64,000 nucleotides of DNA from Chitinimonas koreensis. Its GTDB lineage: Bacteria; Pseudomonadota; Gammaproteobacteria; Burkholderiales; Chitinimonadaceae. The notes under the pieces were generated by a model. That model was not told the DNA's origin. It saw only the letters and a program-made list of their open reading frames with translations, and ran no database searches. The stretch lies in the NCBI RefSeq assembly GCF_014353015.1, contig NZ_CP060704.1, positions 2,257,001 through 2,321,000 of the forward strand. The letters are read 5' to 3'. Below are positions 42,999 through 53,900 of this stretch, one piece after another. Numbering within the stretch: position 1 is the first letter of the stretch; every line of letters begins with the position of its first letter. Position numbers and translations under genes: made by a program.

Positions 42999-43322
42999 AT
43001 GTTGTACGTGGAACGGGATGCAAATGGCCGGGTCCTTTCCGTATCGAGGCAGGCTCGTCCCGGCGATGAGGTGGTCGAGGACGGGCATCCGGACGTGCTG
43101 CGATTTCTCGGTGTCGACGAAAGTCACGGCGGATTCAACGTACTCGACGCCGATTTCGTGCGGGTGATCGAAGATGTCATTGATACTTTGATTGAGAACA
43201 ATGTCATAAAGTTGACCGATCTTCCCGCCGCGGCCCAGCGCAAGCTGATGGCACGCAAAGGCATGCGCAACAAGCTGCAGGGGGCGCTTAACCTGCTCGG
43301 CAACGATGAACTGATTCTTTGA
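42999..43322 (+). CDS. Small conserved protein ('tryptophan synthase subunit beta-like' family)
   Basis: This 107-residue protein starts MLYVERDANGRVLSVSRQAR and has a conserved helix FVRVIEDVIDTLIENNVIKL followed by TDLPAAAQRKLMARKGMRNK. This matches a family of about 110 residues that databases often call tryptophan synthase beta-like although it has no PLP site; the true function is unknown. GGGAGG precedes the ATG. The 207-base gap upstream, which separates it from dnaE2, is lower in GC and probably holds its promoter. Confidence 0.7.
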   Translation: MLYVERDANGRVLSVSRQARPGDEVVEDGHPDVLRFLGVDESHGGFNVLDADFVRVIEDVIDTLIENNVIKLTDLPAAAQRKLMARKGMRNKLQGALNLLGNDELIL

Positions 43323-43607
43323 ATGATTTTGCCTGCATGTGGATAAGTGAGAACCGCCTGATTTGATACCGGTTACGGTTACCAGCAGGCTTTGCGGAGC
43401 GGCAATTGTCCGATTAAGCTTGCCTGTGCAAGTGTCGCAATACCTGACGCCCATTCGGGCGGATGCGGCCAGAATTAAACAGTCATGATGAATAACATTA
43501 GATAGTCATGATGAACGGAGGAGGACGGGTTCATTGCCCGATCGGCATGTGTTGCCAGACCCGTCGGCTACTCGAATTCAACCCGCAAGGAAAGTCCATC
43601 GCCGCTT
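43323..43607. promoter_or_regulatory. Upstream region of the secretion operon with a 12-base direct repeat
   Basis: AGTCATGATGAA occurs at 43481-43492 and 43504-43515, 23 bases centre to centre, about two helical turns. Each contains the palindrome TCATGA. This part is AT-rich compared with its surroundings. A hairpin CGCCC-ATTC-GGGCG lies at 43448-43461 and could end the upstream transcript. A regulator site is inferred. Confidence 0.45.
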
Positions 43608-45791
43608 ATGTCGTCCTCCACCCTGAGCGAATCCGAGATTGAAGATTCCTTCGCCTGGCATGTGGGCGAGCATTCGACGCGTTACGACCCTCTGCTCGAC
43701 TGCGTGGTGATGATCGCCCGCATCTTCGGCATCACCACCACCCACGAATCGCTGTCCGCCGGCCTGCCGCTCGAGAACAACCAGCTCACCCCGGCGCTGC
43801 TGCCGCGCGCTGCCGCCCGGGCCGGCCTGACCGCGCGGGTGGTGAGCCGGCCGCTCGACGATATCCGTCCGGGCCTGTTGCCGGCCATCCTGCTGCTCAA
43901 GGGCAAGCTCGCCTGCATCCTGCTCGAATGGCTGCCCACCGGCGAGGCGCGCGTGCGCTACCCCGAGGGCGGCGAATCGGCCGACGTGCTGAGCCGCGAG
44001 GAGCTCGATGCGCTCTATACCGGCGTGGTGTTCTACGTCCGGCCGCTGTTCCACTTCGACGCCCGCACGCCCGAGACCGGGCCGGTACGCAGCCGGCACT
44101 GGTTCTGGAGCGTGGTGTTCCAGAACTGGCGGCTCTACCGCGACAGCCTGCTGGCCGCGCTGCTGATCAACCTGTTCGCGCTCGCCACGCCGCTGTTCTC
44201 GATGAACGTGTACGACCGGGTGGTGCCCAACCGCGCCGAGGAAACGCTGTGGGTGCTGGCGCTCGGCGTGCTCCTGATGATGGGCTTCGACCTCGCGCTG
44301 CGCATCGTGCGCGCCTTCATCCTCGACACCGCCGGCAAGCGCATCGACGTGACGCTGTCGGCCCGCATCATGGAACGCGTGCTCGGCCTGCGGCTGGCCG
44401 ACCGGCCGGCCTCGGTCGGTTCCTTCGCGGCCAATCTGCGCGCCTTCGAGTCGGTGCGCGACTTCATCGCCTCGGCCACCATCACCGCGCTGGTCGATCT
44501 ACCCTTCGTGCTGATCTTCCTGCTGGTCCTGGTCTGGATTTCGCCCTGGCTGATCGTGCCGCCGCTGGTCGGCATCGTGCTGCTGCTGGTCACCGCGATG
44601 GTGGCGCAGCAGAAGATGCACGAGCTGGTCGACGTCACCCAACGCGCCTCGGCCCAGCGCAACGCGACGCTGGTGGAGAGCCTGGTCGGGCTCGAGACCA
44701 TCAAGTTCATGGTGGCCGAGGGCAGCATCCAGCAGAAATGGGAGCGCGCCACCGTCTTCCTGGCCCAGACCGGCTCGCGCCTCAAGCTGCTGTCGTCGGC
44801 CACGCTCAATATCGCCACCTCGCTGCAGCAGGCGGTGTCGGTGGTGGTGGTGATGGTCGGCGTCTACCTGCTGTTCGATCACCAGGTCAGCATGGGCGGC
44901 ATCATCGCCGCCTCGATGCTGGCCGGCCGCGTGATGAGCCCGTTCGGCCAGGTCGCCGGCCTGATGATGCAGTACCAGGGCGCGCGCAACGGCCTCGGCT
45001 CGGTCGAGGGCTACATGAAGATGCCGACCGAGCGGCCGGAGGATTCGTCCTTCCTGCACCGCACCCGCTTCCAGGGCCGCATCGAGTTCAAGAACGTCAC
45101 CTTCCACTACCCGAACCGCGAGGACGTCGCGCTGCAGGGCGTGTCGTTCAAGATCCGCGCCGGCGAGCGCGTCGGCATCATCGGCCGGGTCGGCTCGGGC
45201 AAGTCGACGGTCCAGCGGCTGGTGCTCGGCCTCTACCAGCCGACCGAGGGCGCGGTGCTGATCGACGGCATCGATGCGCGCCAGATCGATCCGGCCGAGC
45301 TGCGCCGCGCGATCGGCTTCGTGCCGCAGGACATCAACCTGTTCTACGGCTCGCTGAAGGAAAACATCGCGATGGGGGCGCCTTTCGCCGACGACCAGAA
45401 GATCCTGGCGGCAGCCGAGGTCGCCGGCGTGACCGAGTTCGCCGACCGCCATCCGCAGGGTTTCGACATGCAGATCGGCGAGCGCGGCGAATCGCTGTCC
45501 GGCGGCCAGCGCCAGGCGGTCGGCATCGCCCGCGCGGTGCTCAACGATGCGCCGATCCTGCTGCTGGACGAGCCGAGCAGCGCGATGGACCACATGAGCG
45601 AAGAGATGCTGAAGACCCGGTTGCGCAAGTATGCCGACGGCAAGACGCTGATCCTGGTCACCCACCGCACCTCGCTGCTCGACCTGGTCGACCGCCTGAT
45701 CGTGATCGACAGCGGCCAGGTGATGGCCGACGGTCCCAAGGCCCAGGTGGTCGAGGCGCTGCAGCACGGCCGGATCGGACGGGCGGTATGA
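43608..45791 (+). CDS. Type I secretion ABC exporter (LapB/RtxB type)
   Basis: This 727-residue protein has an N-terminal C39-like domain (about 1-145; DPLLDCVVMIARIFG), a membrane domain with about six helices (160-430) and a nucleotide-binding domain with Walker A GRVGSGKS at 526-533, LSGGQ at 630-634 and Walker B PILLLDEPSSAMD. The C39 domain seems to lack the usual DCG-x-AC protease motif, as in LapB and other large-adhesin exporters, where it only binds substrate. It exports the repeat protein downstream. Its stop overlaps the adaptor start. Confidence 0.92.
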   Translation: MSSSTLSESEIEDSFAWHVGEHSTRYDPLLDCVVMIARIFGITTTHESLSAGLPLENNQLTPALLPRAAARAGLTARVVSRPLDDIRPGLLPAILLLKGKLACILLEWLPTGEARVRYPEGGESADVLSREELDALYTGVVFYVRPLFHFDARTPETGPVRSRHWFWSVVFQNWRLYRDSLLAALLINLFALATPLFSMNVYDRVVPNRAEETLWVLALGVLLMMGFDLALRIVRAFILDTAGKRIDVTLSARIMERVLGLRLADRPASVGSFAANLRAFESVRDFIASATITALVDLPFVLIFLLVLVWISPWLIVPPLVGIVLLLVTAMVAQQKMHELVDVTQRASAQRNATLVESLVGLETIKFMVAEGSIQQKWERATVFLAQTGSRLKLLSSATLNIATSLQQAVSVVVVMVGVYLLFDHQVSMGGIIAASMLAGRVMSPFGQVAGLMMQYQGARNGLGSVEGYMKMPTERPEDSSFLHRTRFQGRIEFKNVTFHYPNREDVALQGVSFKIRAGERVGIIGRVGSGKSTVQRLVLGLYQPTEGAVLIDGIDARQIDPAELRRAIGFVPQDINLFYGSLKENIAMGAPFADDQKILAAAEVAGVTEFADRHPQGFDMQIGERGESLSGGQRQAVGIARAVLNDAPILLLDEPSSAMDHMSEEMLKTRLRKYADGKTLILVTHRTSLLDLVDRLIVIDSGQVMADGPKAQVVEALQHGRIGRAV

Positions 45792-47235
45792 ACGCGCCGG
45801 CGAACAAGGGCATGCAACTGAGCAAGCCGGCCGATGCCGGCAAGCCGCGGCCGCTGTCGCCTTGGCGGCATTTCTACGCGCCGGTCTCGCGCCTGCTCGA
45901 CCGCGGCCTGCGCGCCGTCGCGCCTGACGAGCGCGACCAGGACGACGATTTCGACGCCAACGCCGACTGGGCCATCGCCGAGCAGACGCCGCGCGGCGCG
46001 CGCGCGCTGGTCTGGCTCAGCGTGGCGGCCTTCGCCGTCCTGCTGGTGTGGGCCGGTTTCGCGCCGATCGACGAGGTGACGCGCGGCGAGGGCAAGGTGA
46101 TCCCGTCGCGTCAGGTCCAGGTGCTGCAGAGCATGGATGGCGGCATCGTGTCGCAGATCCTGGTGCGCGAAGGCCAGTCGGTCGAGGTCGGCCAGTTGCT
46201 GCTCAAGGTCGACCCGACGCGCATGGTCTCCTCGCTGCGCGAGAACCGTGCGCAGGATCTGGCCCTGCAGGCCAAGGCCGCGCGGCTGAAGGCGCTCGCC
46301 GACGGCACCGAATTCATCGCGCCGCCCGAAGTGCTCAAGGAGGCGCCGGAACTGGCCGAGCAGGAGCGCACGCTGTACCAGTCGCGCCGGGCCGAGCTCG
46401 AGGCGACCCTCGGCGTGGCCCGCCAGCAGGCGGCCCAGCGCAGCCAGGAGCTGACCAGCGTGCGCGCCCGGCGCGACCAGGCGGCGCGCAGCTACGAGCT
46501 GACCAACCAGGAACTCGAACTTACGCGGCCGCTGGCCAAGACCGGTGCGGTATCCGACGTCGAACTGCTGCGGCTCGAGCGCGACGTGGCGCGCTACCGC
46601 GGCGAGCGCGACAGCGCCAACGCCGACATCCCGCGGCTGCAGGCCGCGATCGGCGAGGCCTCGCGCAAGATGCAGGAGGTCGAGCTGGCCTTCCGCAACG
46701 AGGCGCGCTCCGAGCTCAGCGAGAGCAATGCCAAGATCAGCGCCTTGTCGGAAGGCAGCCTCGCGCTCGAGGACAAGGTCAAGCAGACCGAGATCCGCTC
46801 GCCGGTGCGTGGCACGGTCAAGCAGTTGCTGGTGAACACCGTGGGCGGCGTGGTGCAGCCGGGCAAGGATCTCCTGCAGGTGGTGCCGACCGACGACGCG
46901 CTGCTGCTCGAGGCGCGCATCCTGCCCAGGGACATCGCCTTCCTGCGTCCTGGCCAGCGCGCGCTGGTCAAGTTCACCGCCTACGACTTCGCCACCTACG
47001 GCGGCCTCGAGGCCACGCTCGAGCACATCAGCGCCGATACCGTGACCGACGACAAGGGCAACGCCTTCTTCCTGGTTCGGGTCCGCACGGTATCCAGCAA
47101 TCTCGGCCCGCAGAAGCTGCCGATCATCCCGGCATGGTGGCCGAGGTCGACATCCTGACCGGCAAGAAGACCATCCTTTCCTACCTGCTCAAGCCCATCT
47201 TGCGCGCCAAAGCCAATTCCCTCACCGAGCGATGA
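45788..47235 (+). CDS. HlyD-family membrane fusion protein, apparent frameshift
   Basis: About 482 residues are expected. A membrane helix near residues 77-95 (ALVWLSVAAFAVLLVWAGF) is followed by a biotinyl-lipoyl-like part (VQVLQSMDGGIVSQILVREG), a long coiled coil and a beta-barrel (VRGTVKQLLVNTVGGVVQPG). The frame breaks at LPIIP; one more G at 47131-47132 gives LPIIPGMVAEVDILTGKKTI, the conserved HlyD C-terminal motif, and the normal end at 47235. It links the ABC exporter to an outer-membrane TolC-type channel, which is not in the window. Confidence 0.9.
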
Positions 47236-47860
47236 CCGTCTTGCCCGTGTTTCTCGTAACCCACGACGCCGGTCTGCTCGACCATTGGCTGCGCGCGCTC
47301 GACGGCGCCGTGGCCGGCGTTTTCGATCAATACGCCGCATTGGAGGCGGCCACGCTGCCGCCGGGGCTGCGCTGTGGCTCGACAGTGCGCTGCCCGATCT
47401 GCCGGATTGGCAGGATGCGCGCTGGCAGCCGCTGGTGTCGGCCTCGCGGCTGGTCCTGGCGAGCTCGCGGCCGGACCGGACCGAGGCGATGCGGGCCTTC
47501 GAGGCCGGCTGCGTCGGCTACTGCCATGCCTTCGCCGACCGCGAGACGCTGCAGCAGGTGCAGGAGGTGGTAGCGGCGGGCAATGTCTGGGTCGGCCGCG
47601 AGCTGATGCAGCAGCTGCTGGCGGCGGCCAGCCATGCCGCGGCCCGCCGTCCGGCAGCCGATGCGGGCTGGTCCGCGGGCCTGACCGAGCGCGAGCGCGA
47701 GGTGTCCGAACTGGCCGCCAACGGCGTCTCGAACCGCGACATCGCACTGCGCTGCCGCATCACCGAACGCACGGTGAAGGCCCATCTGGCCGCCGTGTTC
47801 CACAAGCTCAACGTCACCGACCGTCTCCAGCTCGCCCTGCGCGTGCACGGCATCAGCTAG
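47232..47860 (+). CDS. LuxR-family regulator with a degenerate receiver domain, apparent frameshift
   Basis: About 209 residues are expected. The C-terminus has a LuxR helix-turn-helix (LTEREREVSELAANGVSNRD and ITERTVKAHLAAVFHKLNVT). The N-terminal part resembles a receiver, but the usual acidic pair is THD and the conserved lysine is replaced by histidine (GYCHAFAD), so normal phosphorylation is doubtful. The break at the GGGG of 47363-47366 is repaired by one G, giving LPPGAALWLDSALPDLPDW. Regulators of this kind are common beside large type I secreted adhesins; control of the adhesin is inferred. Confidence 0.8.
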
Positions 47861-47955
47861 AACCTGCCTGCTACCTGTACTCCAGGACAATATCGGCCTG
47901 TAAGGCGCGCGCGTAGCATCGCCGCCATTGCCCTTATTGCGTCCAGGAGTATCGA

Positions 47956-50900
47956 ATGGCTGCCGATCAAACCATTGCACAAGCCCGTGGAACCGTCGTC
48001 CTGCTGCAAGGCAAGGCCTGGGTCGTCGATGCGCAGGGACAGCGCGTCGAACTCAATATCGGTGACGAGGTGCAGGTCGGCCAGGTGGTGATCACCGAGG
48101 CCGGCACCCAGCTCGAGCTGGGCCTGCCCAACGGCCAGATGGTGACGGTGGCTGCAGGACGCGAGCTGCTGATCGACGCCAACCTGCTCGGCGTGGCGCC
48201 CAGCGACGCGACCGAGGCCGCGCTCAAGGAGCTCGACAGCGGGCCCGATCGCATCATCCAGGCGCTGAACGAGGGCAAGGATCTTTCCACCGAACTCGAA
48301 GCCACCGCCGCCGGCCTGGGCGCGGGCGGCGAGGGCGATGCGCACGGCTTCGTCCGGCTGCTGCGCATCAACGAAGACATCGACCCGCTCTCGCTCGATC
48401 GCCAGGTCGCGGGTTCCGATGCGACCGAAGAGCCTCAATTCGACGGCGGCGATGCCACGGCGGCACCGGTCGCCCAGGACGACACGGCCGAGGTCGACGA
48501 GGACGGCAGCGTCGTCATCGACGTGCTGCGCAACGATAGCGACGGTACGGGCGGCACGCTCACCCTGGTCGGCGTGCCGACCGCCTCGCACGGCGTGGTC
48601 ACCGTCAACCCCGACGGCACCCTGACCTATACCCCGAATCCCGATTTCAACGGCACCGAGCAGATCATTTACACGGTGACCAATGGTCAGGGGCAGACCT
48701 CGTCCGCGACCGTCACGGTCACCGTGAACCCGGTCAACGACGTGCCGGTGCTGGTGGATAGCAACGGCACGCCGCTGGGTGACGATCAGAGCGTAACGAC
48801 CCAGGAAGACACGCCGATAAGCGGCAGCCTGTCCGCGAACGATCCGGATGGCGATCCGCTGACCTTCAACAAGGGCAGCGATCCGGCGCACGGCACGGTG
48901 GTGGTGAATGCCGACGGTACGTGGACCTACACGCCGAACACGAACTACAACGGCGCCGACAGCTTCACGGTGAGCGTGAGCGATGGTAAGGGCGGCGTCG
49001 ACACGATCACGGTCAATGTCGGCGTGACACCGGTGAATGACGTGCCGGTGTTGGTGGACGGCAATGGTGTGCCGCTGGGCGATGACCAGAGCGTAGTGAC
49101 GCCGGAAGACACGCCGGTAAGCGGTAGCCTGTCCGCGAACGATCCGGATGGCGATCCGCTGACCTTCAACAAGGGCAGCGATCCGGTGCACGGCACGGTG
49201 GTGGTGAATGCCGACGGTACGTGGACCTACACGCCGAACACGAACTACAACGGCGCCGACAGCTTCACGGTGAGCGTGAGCGATGGTAAGGGCGGCGTCG
49301 ACACGATCACGGTCAATGTCGGCGTGACGCCGGTGAATGACGTGCCGGTGTTGGTGGACGGCAATGGTGTGCCGCTGGGCGATGACCAGAGCGTGGTGAC
49401 GCCGGAAGACACGCCGGTAAGCGGCAGCCTGTCCGCGAACGACCCGGATGGCGATCCGCTGACCTTCAACAAGGGCAGCGATCCGGCGCATGGCACGGTG
49501 GTGGTGAATGCTGACGGTACGTGGACCTACACGCCGAACACGAACTACAACGGCGCCGACAGCTTCACGGTGAGCGTGAGCGATGGCCAGGGCGGTGTCG
49601 ACACGATCACGGTCAATGTCGGCGTGACGCCGGTGAATGACGTGCCGGTGCTGGTGGACGGCAATGGTGTGCCGCTGGGCGATGACCAGAGCGTAGTGAC
49701 GCCGGAAGACACGCCGGTAAGCGGCAGCCTGTCCGCGAACGACCCGGATGGCGATCCGCTGACCTTCAACAAGGGCAGCGATCCGGCGCATGGCACGGTG
49801 GTGGTGAATGCTGACGGTACGTGGACCTACACGCCGAACACGAACTACAACGGCGCGGACAGCTTCACGGTGAGCGTGAGCGATGGTAAGGGCGGCGTCG
49901 ACACGATCACGGTCAATGTCGGCGTGACGCCGGTGAATGACGTGCCGGTGTTGGTGGACGGCAATGGTGTGCCGCTGGGCGATGACCAGAGCGTGGTGAC
50001 GCCGGAAGACACGCCGGTAAGCGGCAGCCTGTCCGCGAACGACCCGGATGGCGATCCGCTGACCTTCAACAAGGGCAGCGATCCGGAGCATGGCACGGTG
50101 GTGGTGAATGACGACGGTACGTGGACCTATACACCGAACACGAACTACAACGGCGCCGACAGCTTCTCGGTGAGCGTGAGCGATGGCCAGGGCGGCGTCG
50201 ACACGATCACGGTCAATATTGGCGTGACGCCTGTAGATGATGTGGTGACGGCGAGCATCACGCTGGATGCGAACATCACGGCCGACGACGTGATCAACGC
50301 CAGCGAAGCCGGCCAGACCATTGCGATCACCGGCACGGTAGGCGGTGATGCCCACGTCGGCGACACAGTGACGCTGACGGTGAACGGCAAGACCTTCACC
50401 GGCACGGTTCAAGCCGGCAACACCTTCAGCATCGGCGTGCCGGGGGCGGATCTGGTGGCTGATGCCGGCCATTCGATCAGCGCGTCGGTCACCACGACCG
50501 ATGCTGCCGGCAATACCGCGACGGCGACGGATACCGAAGGCTACAGCGTCGATACGACGGTGACGGCCAGCATCACGCTGGACGCGAACATCACGGCCGA
50601 TGACGTGATCAACGCCAGCGAAGCGGGCCAGACCATTGCGATCACCGGCACAGTGGGCGGCGACGTCCAGGTTGGCGACACGGTGACCCTGACGGTGAAC
50701 GGCAAGACCTTCACCGGCACGGTGCAGGCGGGCAATACCTTCAGCATCGGCGTGCCGGGGGCAGACCTGGCGGCCGATGCCGGCCATTCGATCAGCGCGT
50801 CGGTCACCACGACCGATGCCGCGGGCAATACCGCGACGGCCACGGACACCGAAGGCTACAGCGTCGATACGGCGGTGACGGCCAGCATCACGCTGGATTC

Positions 50901-53900
50901 GAATATCACGGCCGACGACGTGATCAATGCCAGCGAAGCGGGCCAGACCATTGCGGTCACTGGCACGGTGGGCGGCGATGTCCACGTCGGTGACACGGTG
51001 ACCTTGACGGTGAACGGCAAGACCTTCACCGGCATGGTGCAGGCGGGCAATACCTTCAGCATTGGCGTGCCGGGGGCGGACCTGGCAGCCGATGCCGGTC
51101 ATTCGATCAGCGCGTCGGTCACCACGACCGATGCCGCGGGCAACACCGCAACCGCGACGGACACCGAAGGCTACAGCGTCGATACGACGGTGACGGCCAG
51201 CATTACGCTGGACGCCAACATCACGGCCGACGACGTGATCAATGCGGCTGAAGCAGGCCAGACCATTGCGATCACTGGCACGGTGGGCGGCGATGTCCAC
51301 GTCGGCGACACGGTGACCTTGACGGTGAACGGCAAGACCTTCACGGGCACGGTGCAGGCGGGTAATACCTTCAGCATCGGGGTGCCGGGTGCAGATCTGG
51401 TGGCCGATGTGGGTCATTCGATCAGCGCGTCGGTCACCACGACCGATGCCGCAGGCAACACCGCCACCGCGACGGATACCGAGGGTTACAGCGTCGATAC
51501 GACCGTGACGGCCAGCATCACGCTGGATTCGAATATCACGGCCGACGACGTGATCAATGCCAGCGAAGCGGGCCAGACCATTGCGGTCACTGGCACGGTG
51601 GGCGGCGATGTCCACGTCGGTGACACGGTGACCTTGACGGTGAACGGCAAGACCTTCACGGGCACGGTGCAGGCGGGCAATACCTTCAGCATTGGCGTGC
51701 CGGGGCGGACCTGGCAGCCGATGCCGGTCATTCGATCAGCGCGTCGGTCACCACGACCGATGCCGCGGGCAATACCGCGACGGCCACGGACGCCGAAGGC
51801 TACAGCGTCGATACGACCATCAGCGCGACGATCACGCTGAATGCGAACATCACGGCCGACGACGTGATCAACGCCAGCGAAGCGGGCCAGACCATTGCGA
51901 TCACCGGCACGGTGGGCGGCGACGTCCACGTCGGCGACACGGTGACGCTGACGGTGAACGGCAAGACCTTCACGGGCACGGTTCAAGCCGGCAATACCTT
52001 CAGCATCGGCGTGCCGGGGGCGGACCTGGTGGCCGATGCGGGCCAGAGCATCTCGGCCAGCGTCACGACGACCGATGCCGCCGGCAATACCGCGACGGCG
52101 ACGGATACCGAAGGCTACAGCGTCGATACGACCATCAGCGCGACGATCACGCTGGATGCGAACATCACGGCCGACGATGTGATCAACGCCAGCGAAGCCG
52201 GCCAGACCATTGCGATCACCGGCACGGTAGGGGGCGATGTCCACGTCGGTGACACGGTGACCTTGACGGTGAATAGCAAGACCTTCACCGGCACGGTGCA
52301 GGCGGGCAATACCTTCAGCATTGGCGTGCCGGGGCGGACCTGGCAGCCGATGCCGGTCATTCGATCAGCGCGTCGGTCACCACGACCGATGCCGCGGGCA
52401 ATACCGCGACGGCCACGGACGCCGAAGGCTACAGCGTCGACACGACGGTGACGGCCAGCATCACGCTGGATGCGAATATCACGGCCGACGACGTGATCAA
52501 TGCCAGCGAAGCGGGCCAGACCATTGCGATCACCGGCACGGTGGGCGGCGATGTTCACGTCGGTGACACGGTGACCTTGACGGTGAACGGCAAGACCTTC
52601 ACCGGCACGGTGCAGGCGGGTAATACCTTCAGCATTGGTGTGCCGGGGGCGGACCTGGTGGCCGATGCGGGTCATTCGATCAGCGCGTCGGTCACCACGA
52701 CCGATGCCGCAGGCAACACCGCAACCGCAACGGATACCGAGGGTTACAGCGTCGATACGACCGTGACGGCCAGCATCACGCTGGATGCGAATATCACGGC
52801 CGACGACGTGATCAATGCCAGCGAAGCGGGCCAGACCATTGCGGTCACTGGCACGGTGGGCGGCGATGTCCACGTCGGTGACACGGTGACCTTGACGGTG
52901 AACGGCAAGACCTTCACCGGCACGGTTCAAGCCGGCAACACCTTCAGCATCGGGGTACCGGGTGCAGACCTGGTGGCCGATGCGGGTCATTCGATCAGTG
53001 CGTCGGTCACCACGACCGATGCCGCAGGCAATACCGCAACCGCGACGGATACCGAAGGCTACAGCGTCGATACGACCGTGGCGGCCAGCATCACGCTGGA
53101 CGCCAACATCACGGGCGATGACGTGATCAATGCGGCTGAAGCGGGCCAGACCATTGCGGTCACTGGCACGGTGGGCGGCGATGTCCACGTCGGCGACACG
53201 GTGACGCTGACGGTGAATGGCAAGACCTTCACCGGCACGGTTCAAACCGGCAACACCTTCAGCATTGGCGTGCCGGGGCGGACCTGGTGGCCGATGCGGG
53301 CCACAGCATCTCGGCCAGCGTCACCACGACCGATGCTGCCGGCAACACCGCGACGGCCACGGACACCGAAGGCTACAGCGTCGATACGACCATCAGCGCG
53401 ACGATCACGCTGGACGCCAACATCACGGCCGACGACGTGATCAATGCCAGCGAAGCGGGCCAGACCATTGCCGTCACCGGCACGGTAGGCGGCGACGTCC
53501 ACGTCGGCGACACGGTGACCTTGACGGTGAACGGCAAGACCTTCACGGGCACGGTGCAGGCGGGTAATACCTTCAGCATCGGTGTGCTGGGCGCGGACCT
53601 GGTAGCCGATGCCGGCCATTCGATCAGTGCGTCGGTCACCACGACCGATGCTGCCGGCAATACCGCCACGGCGACGGATACCGAAGGCTACAGCGTCGAT
53701 ACGACCATCAGCGCGACGATCACGCTGGATGCGAACATCACGGCCGACGACGTGATCAATGCCAGCGAAGCCGGCCAGACCATTGCGGTCACCGGCACGG
53801 TAGGCGGCGACGTCCACGTCGGCGACACGGTGACCTTGACGGTGAACGGCAAGACCTTCACCGGCACGGTTCAAGCCGGCAACACCTTCAGCATTGGCGT

